A stretch of 9,014 bases of DNA from Actinomycetota bacterium (GTDB taxonomy: Bacteria; Actinomycetota; Actinomycetes; Nanopelagicales; Nanopelagicaceae): assembly GCA_947463335.1 (NCBI GenBank), contig CANHRF010000034.1, positions 1-9,014 on the forward strand. Direction: 5' to 3'. A model generated the notes under the pieces. The model searched no databases. It was not told where the DNA came from and saw nothing but the letters and a program-made list of their open reading frames with translations. Every line of letters begins with the position of its first letter. Position 1 is the first letter of the stretch. Of the stretch, positions 1 through 6,123 are shown piece after piece. The position numbers were made by a program, and so were the translations under genes.

Positions 1-1
1 C

Positions 2-283
2 ATTGGATGTTCGGTCGTGACGATTATCGCCTTAACCCAATCTGTCTCAATCGGAATCATCGCATTTATTGCTTATGTGGTTTATGTTCAGATTGAAAAC
101 TACTTAGTCACTCCACGAATAATGAAGCGCACATTATCTGTGCCTGGAGCAGTCACAATCATTTCAGCTCTAATTGGTACTTCACTACTTGGCCTTGTCG
201 GTGGATTGCTCGCTGTACCGGTTGCGGCATCAGTTATCTTGATTCTTGATGAAGTGGTATTTCCGAGAGCAGATAACTCTTAA
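2..283 (+). CDS. AI-2E family membrane transporter, C-terminal end (partial)
   Basis: The reading frame is open from the left edge of the window, so the gene starts upstream and only the last 93 codons are visible. The fragment has hydrophobic segments separated by the stretch QIENYLVTPRIMKRTL, followed by a Gly-rich segment with LLGLVGGLLAVPVAA. This arrangement is typical of the C-terminal end of the AI-2E family (PF01594), polytopic membrane proteins of which some export autoinducer-2 or act as ion antiporters. The substrate cannot be told from this fragment. The stop codon overlaps that of the convergent hydrolase gene by 4 bases (TTAA). The internal GTG at 17 is not the real start. Family assignment is fairly sure; function is not. 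Confidence 0.8.
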   Translation: MGCSVVTIIALTQSVSIGIIAFIAYVVYVQIENYLVTPRIMKRTLSVPGAVTIISALIGTSLLGLVGGLLAVPVAASVILILDEVVFPRADNS

Positions 284-990
284 ATCTCAGTCGGTAACGG
301 CAATCTCTCTGGTGCAATAATCTTTGTAATCTCACTCAGCACGCGATAGACCGATGGCTCGCCCACCCACAGATGTTTGGCGCTATCTACCGGAATAATC
401 TCAATCTGCGTTAGCGGTGCAAAACGAACTTTCGCTTCTGCAGGCTTTAGATAATCATCATGCTCCGGTACTAGCGCGATCACGGGGCGACCATCTTCGG
501 CCCAATATTGCATATCGCTAACTTGAGAAGTTCGAAGTGGTGGCGATAAGAGAATCAAACCTTTAACGCGTGGATCTTTTGCGTGACGCAGCGCGAGATC
601 GGTACCGAAAGACCAGCCGACTACCCAGAGATTCTCTAACTTCAAGGTATCAAGGCAATATTCCATCATCGCCTCTACATCAAAACGTTCAGCACCACCG
701 TTATCAAATTCACCAGTGCTTGTTCCAGCTTCACTGCTCGTGCCTCGCGTGTTAAAGCGAATCACTTCGATACCGGACATTGCAGGCAATCGATTAGCGG
801 CTTTCTTGTAGATATGGCTATCCATCATTCCGCCTGCTGTGGGAAGTGGATGACAGCAGAGGATCGCGCCTTTATAGCGATCAAGTGGTGCAGATACCTC
901 GCCAATTAAGGTTTCACCATCAGATGTGGTGACGGTGAAAGGAGTGCGCTGCGCAGGCAAAATAGTGCTGGGGCGTACTGGCTGCAACAT
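280..990 (-). CDS. Alpha/beta hydrolase (COG2945-like), 236 aa
   Basis: A soluble alpha/beta-hydrolase with no signal peptide. Visible motifs are HPLPTAGGMMDS (residues 47-58, oxyanion-hole region), RFNTRGTSS (78-86), GEFDNGGAE (93-101), and the nucleophile elbow GWSFG (125-129) with Ser127. The acid is probably Asp178 in PEHDDY and the base His206 in KHLW, giving a full triad. The HPxP..GG.MD and RFN.RG....G.FD.G.GE pattern is that of COG2945, a widespread predicted hydrolase group with no settled substrate. No Shine-Dalgarno precedes the ATG at 990, but TAGACT lies 7 bases upstream, suggesting a leaderless mRNA. The gene is divergent from the aldehyde dehydrogenase, with only 17 bases between them. 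The pairing could mean related ester/aldehyde metabolism, but that is inference. Confidence 0.88.
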   Translation of the reverse strand: MLQPVRPSTILPAQRTPFTVTTSDGETLIGEVSAPLDRYKGAILCCHPLPTAGGMMDSHIYKKAANRLPAMSGIEVIRFNTRGTSSEAGTSTGEFDNGGAERFDVEAMMEYCLDTLKLENLWVVGWSFGTDLALRHAKDPRVKGLILLSPPLRTSQVSDMQYWAEDGRPVIALVPEHDDYLKPAEAKVRFAPLTQIEIIPVDSAKHLWVGEPSVYRVLSEITKIIAPERLPLPTEI

Positions 991-997
991 AAAGGAG
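991..997 (+). promoter_or_regulatory. Shine-Dalgarno AAAGGAG before the TTG start of the aldehyde dehydrogenase
   Basis: AAAGGAG matches the 16S rRNA anti-SD core over seven bases. It lies 10 bases before TTG at 1008 and 16 bases before ATG at 1014, so it favours the TTG. It competes with a leaderless reading from ATG 1014, for which a -10-like box at 1002-1007 is well placed; in that case this motif would lie outside the mRNA. Confidence 0.5.
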
Positions 998-1003
998 AGT
1001 CTA
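998..1003 (-). promoter_or_regulatory. Probable -10 box TAGACT of the hydrolase gene
   Basis: On the minus strand, TAGACT fits TAnnnT and ends 7 bases before the ATG at 990, so transcription would begin at or next to the start codon (leaderless mRNA). The same hexamer precedes murA at nearly the same distance. No clear -35 element is present at 16-18 bases. It overlaps the plus-strand TAGTCT by two bases. Confidence 0.45.
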
Positions 1004-1007
1004 GTCT
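1002..1007 (+). promoter_or_regulatory. Possible -10 box TAGTCT of the aldehyde dehydrogenase gene
   Basis: TAGTCT fits TAnnnT and ends 6 bases before ATG 1014, the second candidate start of the dehydrogenase, which would give a leaderless transcript. This conflicts with use of the strong SD at 991-997 and TTG 1008. Both readings are possible; mapping the transcription start would decide. Confidence 0.35.
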
Positions 1008-2495
1008 TTGACCATGACTACTTTATCCAACGCAACATTTGCATCTCACTACCCTGTCACCGGAGAAGTCATTGCAAATTACCCGATTACTGATCGCGCA
1101 CAGGTGCACGAGGCGGTAAGTCGTGCCCGTGCCGCGTCTCTTGCGTGGCAGAACCTTGGATTTAAGGGGCGTCGCAAAGTCTTGTTGCAATGGAGTAATT
1201 TATTGATCTCAAAGTTAGATGAAATTACCGAGCTCGTCTCGCGAGAGACAGGTAAACCGGTAAGCGATGCCAAACTCGAAGCTGCACTTGCTGTTGGGCA
1301 TTTAGGTTGGGCGGCGCGCCACGCAGAAGATGTAATGCGCACCTCACACCGTTCTCCTGGTGTGCTGATGGCAAATATGTCTGCAACTGTAGAACGCTCC
1401 CCTGTTGGCGTGGTTGGAGTAATCGGTCCTTGGAATTATCCAATCTTTACTCCTATGGGTTCTATTTCTTATGCGCTAGCGGCAGGAAATACCGTCGTCT
1501 TTAAACCAAGTGAGTACACACCAGGTGTTGGAACAGTTCTGGCAGATACTTTTTCTGAAGTTGCGCCCTTTGCAGATATCTTCACTTGCATCACTGGCCT
1601 TGGAGAAACCGGCAAAGATCTTTGCGAAAGCGGCGTTGATAAGTTGGCTTTCACGGGTTCAACTCGCACCGCCAAATTGGTGGCAGCAAGCTGTGCCTCG
1701 ACTATGACACCAGTTGTTCTGGAATGTGGCGGTAAAGATCCAGTAATTGTCGCCGCCGATGCTGATATCAAGCGCGCTGCTGATGCGACTATTTGGTCTG
1801 CCATGTCTAATGCCGGGCAAACCTGCATCGGTGCGGAACGTGTTTATGTCCATGAAAGCGTTGCCGATAAATTTATTGAAGAAGCGCTAAAGGTTGCGCG
1901 CCGTATTCATCCAGGTGCTCCGGGGGTTGGAAATTATGGACCAGCGACAATGCCCAAGCAGATTAAAATTATTCAAGGCCACATTGATGATGCTTTAGCA
2001 AAAGGCGCAAAGGCCGCTCTTGGTGGATCTGATTCTGTGAAAGCGCCCTTTGTTGACCCTGTCATCTTGCTCGATGTACCTGAGAATTCAACTGCCATGC
2101 TGGAAGAAACTTTTGGACCAACGATCGCTATCAATCGCGTTAAATCTATGGATGAAGCGATCGCGCTATCAAATGCCTCAAGTTATGGACTCGGTTCATC
2201 TATCTGGTCGAAACGCCAAGGTAAGAAAATTGCTCGCCAACTGCATTGTGGAATGGTGGCCATTAACTCGACTATCTCTTTTGCGGCTATTGCATCTGTT
2301 CCATTTGGTGGCGTTAAAGATAGTGGTTATGGTCGTATTCACGGACCAGAAGGAATTCTAGAATTTACCTATCCACGCACCGTTGTTCGTGCACGATTCC
2401 AGTTGCCTATTGCATTTACCAGTTTTAAGCGAACGAAAGGCAACGATAAGTTAATTGTTACCTTGACGCGTTTACTAAATGGTCGCTTGGGTTAG
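1008..2495 (+). CDS. NAD(P)-dependent aldehyde dehydrogenase superfamily protein, 495 aa
   Basis: A full-length ALDH that should oxidise an aldehyde to the carboxylic acid with NAD(P)+ in the cytoplasm. Counting from TTG 1008, it shows GPWNYP (140-145) with oxyanion Asn143, the nucleotide-binding region KPSE (166-169) and FTGST (215-219), general base Glu239 in LECGGKD, catalytic Cys273 in NAGQTCIGAERV, EETFGP (366-371), and the C-terminal VPFGGVKDSGYGRIHG (431-446). All catalytic residues are present, so it should be active. The length is normal for the family (about 480-500). The substrate is not evident; the GRIHGPEGILEFTYPR end resembles aldehyde dehydrogenases annotated only to superfamily level. 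The start is TTG 1008 with AAAGGAG 10 bases upstream, or ATG 1014 if leaderless. The gene is divergent from the hydrolase and ends 9 bases before the convergent Zn-ribbon gene. Confidence 0.93.
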   Translation: MTMTTLSNATFASHYPVTGEVIANYPITDRAQVHEAVSRARAASLAWQNLGFKGRRKVLLQWSNLLISKLDEITELVSRETGKPVSDAKLEAALAVGHLGWAARHAEDVMRTSHRSPGVLMANMSATVERSPVGVVGVIGPWNYPIFTPMGSISYALAAGNTVVFKPSEYTPGVGTVLADTFSEVAPFADIFTCITGLGETGKDLCESGVDKLAFTGSTRTAKLVAASCASTMTPVVLECGGKDPVIVAADADIKRAADATIWSAMSNAGQTCIGAERVYVHESVADKFIEEALKVARRIHPGAPGVGNYGPATMPKQIKIIQGHIDDALAKGAKAALGGSDSVKAPFVDPVILLDVPENSTAMLEETFGPTIAINRVKSMDEAIALSNASSYGLGSSIWSKRQGKKIARQLHCGMVAINSTISFAAIASVPFGGVKDSGYGRIHGPEGILEFTYPRTVVRARFQLPIAFTSFKRTKGNDKLIVTLTRLLNGRLG

Positions 2496-2504
2496 TTTTA
2501 TAAA

Positions 2505-2816
2505 TTAAAAGCGCGGCGCATTTCTAGTTCGCTCAGTATTAGGTTTGCGATTATTTCGTTTTGCCCAGCAAGCGTTATGCCAATGGCGTCGGTTATCTTC
2601 ATCGCCAACCATCCAAGCAACTGTGTGTGGTGTTGCCATTGGAATTACTTGGTCACACCCAGGACAGCGATAAGGTTTATTTGAACTAGAACCTGTGATC
2701 TTGCGAACAATAAAATCACCATCAGCATGCTCTTCTACTGTTTGATTTGATGTTGAAATATCACGATCTTCCGTCTTTGGCCGACGTCCTTTTGGAAAGT
2801 TGCGACGTGGGCTCAT
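2505..2816 (-). CDS. Small actinobacterial Zn-ribbon-like protein of unknown function, 103 aa
   Basis: A basic, soluble protein starting MSPRRNFPKGRRPK, with a disordered charged N-terminus, a central CPGC (Cys51, Cys54) and a later HWHNACW (His78, His80, Cys83). CxxC followed about 25 residues later by HxxC suggests a single zinc site. I recall uncharacterised actinobacterial proteins with YRCPGCDQ.I......V.W and RRHWH.ACW patterns and an MSPRRN start, which is why ATG 2816 is preferred over in-frame GTG 2834 or TTG 2846. A TAnnnT box on the minus strand at 2853-2858 would place the transcription start near 2846, so the TTG or a short 30-base leader are both possible. The basic ends could contact nucleic acid, but no function is known to me. 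Confidence 0.8.
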   Translation of the reverse strand: MSPRRNFPKGRRPKTEDRDISTSNQTVEEHADGDFIVRKITGSSSNKPYRCPGCDQVIPMATPHTVAWMVGDEDNRRHWHNACWAKRNNRKPNTERTRNAPRF

Positions 2817-2863
2817 AAAGGTATTTTCTCGCACTTTTGCCGACAATGTGGCAAGGTAGCCAT
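2817..2863. promoter_or_regulatory. Divergent control region between the Zn-ribbon gene and the ABC operon
   Basis: This 47-base gap is the largest in the window. On the plus strand AAGG (2853-2856) is a Shine-Dalgarno placed 7 bases before ATG 2864 of the ABC ATPase, and TATTTT (2822-2827) with TTGCGA (2801-2806, 15-base spacing) is a weak promoter candidate. On the minus strand the same AAGGTA reads TACCTT (2858 to 2853), a possible -10 box for the Zn-ribbon gene. The SD call is reasonable; the promoter calls are weak. Confidence 0.35.
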
Positions 2864-3724
2864 ATGAGCAGCGTGATATCTGTCCGAAGCCTAAAGAAGA
2901 GTTATGGATCTACTCAGGCTGTAGCTGGCATTGATTTAGATATCGCTCAGGGCGAGATATTTGCCCTGCTTGGGCCGAATGGTGCGGGAAAGACGACTAC
3001 CGTAGAAATTCTAGAAGGTTTTCGAACTCGCGACAGTGGTGAAGTTTCGGTATTAAATACCGACCCATCCGTGAAGGGAATAGCTGGACGCACCTGGCGC
3101 AACCGGATTGGAATTGTTCTGCAATCAACATCTGATGCAGGCGATTTATCTGTGAAAGATACTGTCGCACATTTTGCAAAATACTATTCCAACCCCCGCG
3201 ATGTCTCAGAAGTTGTCAGCGCTGTCGGTCTTGAAGAAAAATCTAGCGAATTGATTCGAACTTTATCGGGCGGACAACGCCGTCGCTTAGATGTGGCGCT
3301 TGGCATTATTGGTTCTCCGGAACTTTTATTTCTTGATGAACCGACCACGGGTTTTGATCCCGAAGCGCGCCGTGCATTTTGGGCGTTGATTAAGAGCTTG
3401 CGCGATAGTGGAACCACAATTGTTTTGACGACGCATTACCTTGACGAAGCAGAAGCGCTGGCTGATCGAGTTGCAGTAATCAACCGCGGCGCAATCGTAG
3501 AGGTCTCTACCCCGGCGCTCCTTGGTGGGCGAGCTACATCTCTGGCGACCGTATCTTGGCTAGGCCAAGACGGTCCAAAATCTGAGCGCACTGATAATCC
3601 AACAGCGCTAATCAAGAAACTCACCGAGACTTTTCAAGGAGAAATCCCTGAACTCACTGTAAAGCGCGCTTCACTTGAGGATATTTATATTGAAATGATT
3701 GGAGGCGCAGATGTCCACAACTAA
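2864..3724 (+). CDS. ABC transporter ATP-binding protein (DrrA/CcmA-like), 286 aa
   Basis: The ATPase of an ABC-2 type exporter, expected to bind the cytoplasmic face of the following permease. From ATG 2864 it has Walker A GPNGAGKTT (37-45), Q-loop Gln87 (VLQ), signature LSGGQRRR (134-141), Walker B LLFLDEPT (154-161), D-loop GFDPEA and H-loop His191. About 70 residues beyond the nucleotide-binding domain end in LEDIYIEMIGG, the usual tail of the DrrA/NatA group. A start at TTG 2837 is possible, but ATG 2864 has AAGG 7 bases upstream and gives the normal N-terminus. It is the first gene of a four-gene operon, and its end overlaps the permease start by 14 bases. The substrate (drug, lipid, peptide or polymer) is not shown by sequence. 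Confidence 0.95.
   Translation: MSSVISVRSLKKSYGSTQAVAGIDLDIAQGEIFALLGPNGAGKTTTVEILEGFRTRDSGEVSVLNTDPSVKGIAGRTWRNRIGIVLQSTSDAGDLSVKDTVAHFAKYYSNPRDVSEVVSAVGLEEKSSELIRTLSGGQRRRLDVALGIIGSPELLFLDEPTTGFDPEARRAFWALIKSLRDSGTTIVLTTHYLDEAEALADRVAVINRGAIVEVSTPALLGGRATSLATVSWLGQDGPKSERTDNPTALIKKLTETFQGEIPELTVKRASLEDIYIEMIGGADVHN
3701..3705 (+). promoter_or_regulatory. Shine-Dalgarno GGAGG of the permease
   Basis: GGAGG lies inside the end of the ATPase gene, 5 bases before ATG 3711. It selects this ATG over the in-frame TTG at 3699, which itself overlaps the motif, and implies translational coupling with the ATPase. Confidence 0.75.
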
Positions 3725-4529
3725 AGTTTCTAAAGCTAGCGTGCCCAGCGCTTTAGCAATCGGCATCGCTCGCGGCGGATTAGAGATCAAGCAATTTATG
3801 CGCCAGCGCGAATCTGTTGTCTTTACATTGGCATTTCCAATTATGTTGCTTGCGATCTTTGGTTCGGTATTTACCAATGAACTCACCGATGGCGTAACTT
3901 TTAGCCAGTACTTCGTGGCGGGAATGATCGCATCTGGTCTGGTGAATACTGGGTTTCAACAGCTAGCAATTATGATCCCGGTGGAGCGCGATTTTGGAAC
4001 GCTAAAGCGCTTGCGCGGAACACCGATGCCGGCATCTAGTTACTTCATTGGAAAAGCAATCGTTGTCTTTGTGACTATGGCGATTCAGGTATTCCTCCTG
4101 TTAATTGCTGGGGTGCTTTTCTTCGGGGTTAATCTCCCAACCGATCCTGCAAAGTGGGTGACCTTTACTTGGCTGATTATTCTGGGAAGCGGTGCATCAA
4201 CTGCGCTCGGCATCGCATTCTCGGTAATACCAAAGAGCGGACGCAGCGCATCAGCAGTCGTCTCCCCCGTCGTCATCATCTTGCAATTCTTCAGCGGAGT
4301 TTTCTTTGTCTTCACTGATCTGCCTACTTGGATGCAACAAGTTGCCGCAATATTTCCTCTCAAATGGATGACCCAAGGAATGCGCTCAGTCTTCTTGCCA
4401 GATTCATTTGCTGCTCGCGAAGTCGCCGGCAGCTGGGAAACTGAACGAACTTTCTTAATAATTCTTGCCTGGTTTATCGCTGGATTAATTATCTCTATTC
4501 GCACCTTTAAATGGGATCAACAGAAATGA
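3711..4529 (+). CDS. ABC-2 type transporter permease, 272 aa
   Basis: Integral membrane partner of the preceding ATPase. Six hydrophobic segments are visible, at roughly residues 36-53, 68-90, 113-135, 147-170, 185-203 and 248-266. Between the second and third lies ERDFGTLKRLRGTPMP, the conserved coupling region of ABC-2 permeases (PF01061/PF12698 group), and FPLKWMTQGMR sits in the late extracytoplasmic loop region, as is common in this family. Length is normal, so one permease plus one ATPase probably work as a homodimer pair. The substrate is unknown. The last codons overlap the next gene as ATGA, so the exported lysine-rich protein is probably co-translated with the transporter. Confidence 0.93.
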   Translation: MSTTKVSKASVPSALAIGIARGGLEIKQFMRQRESVVFTLAFPIMLLAIFGSVFTNELTDGVTFSQYFVAGMIASGLVNTGFQQLAIMIPVERDFGTLKRLRGTPMPASSYFIGKAIVVFVTMAIQVFLLLIAGVLFFGVNLPTDPAKWVTFTWLIILGSGASTALGIAFSVIPKSGRSASAVVSPVVIILQFFSGVFFVFTDLPTWMQQVAAIFPLKWMTQGMRSVFLPDSFAAREVAGSWETERTFLIILAWFIAGLIISIRTFKWDQQK

Positions 4530-5200
4530 TTAAATCCAAGAAGCTAGCGCTTAGCCTCGCTCTAATTCTGACCGTCACCATTACTCCAGCGCTGGCTGCC
4601 ACAAAGAGTCCAACGCCAACGCCAAAGGCGACTGCAACAAAGAAGGCAACGCCTACTCCTAAAGCGAGCGTTGCCACTAAAGCACCGGCAAAGAAAGCGC
4701 CGGCAAAGAAAAAGCCAGCCAAGAAGAAAGCACCGGCGAAGAAAAAGTTAGCTACGTTAACGCCATCTCCTTCTCCGAAGTGGCCACCTGCAGGATTTAA
4801 GACTGATCCGCTGGGTGAAACGAAGCTGTATATGAAGATACCAACCGCGAAAGAGTTGGTAGGGATTTTATCTGCGAAGAGTTCCTTGTCATCACAAATT
4901 AAGGCTTGCACCAGCTTTACTTGTGGCGCAGTGCTTGTTGCTTCAGAAGTTGGCTGTCGTTGGTGGCAAGTAACGGGATCTGTAATTGGCGCTACTTCAG
5001 CAGAGAATAGAACGATAAAGACTTTTGGCAAGGTGACTACATCGGTTAATAAGAGTAATCCACAGCAAATAGTTACTGTTTTGCTGGTGACAACTGAGCC
5101 AATCGGCGCAGGCCATATCGTTTCGAATATCAGCGCCGACTGTAATCAAAGTGATCCACCTGGGCTTCTGCCAATTACTGAGTACCAGGCAGCGGGTTAA
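4526..5200 (+). CDS. Exported protein with lysine/alanine/proline-rich linker, 224 aa
   Basis: I do not recognise a named family. The N-terminus MIKSKK plus a hydrophobic core ending in TPALA is a clear Sec signal peptide, probably cut after Ala24. Residues 26-50 carry two TPTPKA copies in a Thr/Pro/Lys-rich stretch, and residues 51-74 are APAKK/APAKKK-type repeats in which 12 of 24 residues are Lys, like the tail of histone H1. The region from about 85 to 224 looks folded and holds four cysteines (128, 133, 144, 206), possibly forming two disulfides outside the cell. The cationic linker could hold the protein to anionic wall polymers or DNA (inference). ATG 4526 overlaps the permease stop (ATGA) and starts directly at the signal peptide; ATG 4511 would add five residues. 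The gene is in operon with the ABC exporter, but the signal peptide argues for Sec export rather than transport by that exporter. Confidence 0.85.
   Translation: MIKSKKLALSLALILTVTITPALAATKSPTPTPKATATKKATPTPKASVATKAPAKKAPAKKKPAKKKAPAKKKLATLTPSPSPKWPPAGFKTDPLGETKLYMKIPTAKELVGILSAKSSLSSQIKACTSFTCGAVLVASEVGCRWWQVTGSVIGATSAENRTIKTFGKVTTSVNKSNPQQIVTVLLVTTEPIGAGHIVSNISADCNQSDPPGLLPITEYQAAG
4681..4746 (+). repeat. Imperfect tandem repeat encoding APAKK-type units
   Basis: Four units of 15, 15, 18 and 18 bases begin at 4681, 4696, 4711 and 4729, each an AGC(A/G)CCGGC-AAGAA-like block with base changes mostly at third positions. They encode APAKK, APAKKK, PAKKK and APAKKK. The third-position changes suggest the repeat is old or selected at protein level rather than a fresh duplication. 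Related TPTPKA repeats lie just upstream, near 4613-4666. Confidence 0.8.
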
Positions 5201-5205
5201 TTGCA

Positions 5206-5526
5206 ATGCTTGGCGGAATCAATAACGGGCTTTTCTTAAGTAGCTTTGGCGGATTTTTCGCAGTTGGCATCTTGGCGTTGATCTTGAAGTGGGCCTTTGC
5301 GCGCGGTAAGTCTGTTGTTGAACGCACACCTAAAGCAGGTGGAGAAGATGATTACGGTGCGCTAGTTGCAGTTGCTTCACCAAGTAACCATATAGCTGGT
5401 GAAATTCTACGGTTGAAGTTGGAGCAGGCGCAGATTAAAGCAACGCTAACTCAGACCACTGATGGCCCAAGAATCTTTGTCTTTGCGCGCGATGAGAAAA
5501 TTGCCCGCGCTATTCTAAAAAGTTAG
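5206..5526 (+). CDS. Membrane-anchored DUF2007-like small protein, 106 aa
   Basis: One transmembrane segment at about residues 10-30 is followed by basic residues (KWAFARGK), so the C-terminal part is probably cytoplasmic. Residues 50-104 read as a small alpha/beta domain: DYGALVAVAS, then SNHIAGEILRLKLEQAQIKATL, then a short loop and RIFVFARDEKIARAIL. This matches the pattern of DUF2007 (PF09413), small domains called putative signal-transducing proteins, in which a first strand precedes a helix, 'LE.A.I.A.L' and 'V.V...D...A..IL'. The match is by eye. The gene starts 5 bases after the stop of the lysine-rich protein with no strong SD, so translation is probably coupled. Its stop overlaps the convergent pduO stop by 4 bases. 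Function is unknown. Confidence 0.82.
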   Translation: MLGGINNGLFLSSFGGFFAVGILALILKWAFARGKSVVERTPKAGGEDDYGALVAVASPSNHIAGEILRLKLEQAQIKATLTQTTDGPRIFVFARDEKIARAILKS

Positions 5527-6095
5527 CGGTTTGCTCCAGGAACCCAGAGCTGATCGCCAATTTTCTTATTAGCAACTCGCGCCAGAACAAATAGCAGATC
5601 AGAACAACGATTTAAATACTTTGCGGTGAGTGGATTTACACCGGTTCCGAAACCATGGATTGCAGCCCAAGTGCGGCGTTCCGCGCGACGGACAACTGTG
5701 CGAGCAACGTGCAGGTGCGCCGCTGCTGGAGTGCCGGATGGAAGAACAAAAGAGCGAAGTGGCTCAAGATCAGCGTTGTACTTATCGATCTGTTCTTCTA
5801 AGTAAGTAACTTGGCTTTCTAATACCCGAAGCGGTTCGAATGCAGGTGAGTCAACAACTGGAGTGCAGAGGTCAGCTCCGACATCGAATAAATCATTTTG
5901 AATGCGTACAAGAAGCGCACGAATATCATCGGTTAACTCATCAGTTGCTATCACGACGCCGATAGTTGAATTTGCTTCATCAACGGTGGCATAAGCCTCA
6001 AGACGTGAATCGTTCTTCGAAGTACGGCTCATATCTCCTAATGAGGTTGAGCCATCATCGCCGGTCTTGGTGTAAATACGCGTTAAATTAACCAT
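5523..6095 (-). CDS. pduO: ATP:cob(I)alamin adenosyltransferase, PduO type, 190 aa
   Basis: Transfers the adenosyl group of ATP to cob(I)alamin, making adenosylcobalamin for B12-dependent mutases and reductases. The N-terminal ATP-binding motif IYTKTGDDGSTSLGD (7-21) is complete. Further family motifs are FVLPSG (116-121), ARTVVRRAERR (131-141) with the ATP-contacting arginines, and YLNRCSDLLFVLAR (160-173). The length equals stand-alone PduO/MMAB proteins (about 190). The ATG at 6095 has no Shine-Dalgarno, but TAGGCT ends 6 bases upstream, indicating a leaderless mRNA. The gene is divergent from murA, an order I recall as common near the atp cluster in actinobacteria. No B12 synthesis or B12-dependent enzyme gene is in the window. 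The symbol cobO is sometimes used for this activity but belongs to a different fold. Confidence 0.95.
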   Translation of the reverse strand: MVNLTRIYTKTGDDGSTSLGDMSRTSKNDSRLEAYATVDEANSTIGVVIATDELTDDIRALLVRIQNDLFDVGADLCTPVVDSPAFEPLRVLESQVTYLEEQIDKYNADLEPLRSFVLPSGTPAAAHLHVARTVVRRAERRTWAAIHGFGTGVNPLTAKYLNRCSDLLFVLARVANKKIGDQLWVPGANR

Positions 6096-6101
6096 GGCCC
6101 T

Positions 6102-6107
6102 AGCCTA
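6102..6107 (-). promoter_or_regulatory. Probable -10 box TAGGCT of the adenosyltransferase gene
   Basis: On the minus strand, TAGGCT fits TAnnnT and ends exactly 6 bases before the ATG at 6095, so the transcript probably starts at the A of the start codon. It is preceded by TTA, giving TTATAGGCT. There is no recognisable -35 at normal spacing. Confidence 0.5.
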
Positions 6108-6111
6108 TAAG

Positions 6112-6117
6112 TAGACT
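6112..6117 (+). promoter_or_regulatory. Probable -10 box TAGACT of murA
   Basis: TAGACT fits TAnnnT and ends exactly 6 bases before ATG 6124; there is no Shine-Dalgarno in the 28-base gap. A leaderless murA (or murA-glpX) transcript is the simplest reading. The identical hexamer precedes the hydrolase gene on the other strand at 998-1003. Confidence 0.5.
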
Positions 6118-6123
6118 TGGCAT

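Noticed and set aside
1469..1828. 119-codon minus-strand frame opposite the aldehyde dehydrogenase
   Set aside because: Antisense to the catalytic part of a well-conserved ALDH; composition is that of a reverse-frame shadow.
2496..2510. Inverted repeat TTTTA-TAAAT-TAAAA between the dehydrogenase and Zn-ribbon genes, as a terminator
   Set aside because: Only 5 A/T pairs with no G or C in the stem and overlapping the convergent stop codon; too weak for an intrinsic terminator.
3699..3710. TTG at 3699 as the permease start
   Set aside because: GGAGG at 3701-3705 lies within those codons and is ideally spaced for ATG 3711.
4085..4504. 139-codon minus-strand frame opposite the permease
   Set aside because: Shadow of the clearly real ABC-2 permease; no motif or start signal.
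4507..5031. 174-codon minus-strand frame rich in Phe, Ala and Gly, looking like a membrane protein
   Set aside because: It is the antisense of the Lys/Ala/Pro repeats (AAG/AAA codons read as CTT/TTT), lies wholly opposite the signal-peptide protein, and has no family resemblance.
6096..6123. Cobalamin riboswitch controlling the adenosyltransferase
   Set aside because: Only 28 bases separate the gene from murA, far too short for a cobalamin riboswitch, and no B12-box-like sequence is visible.
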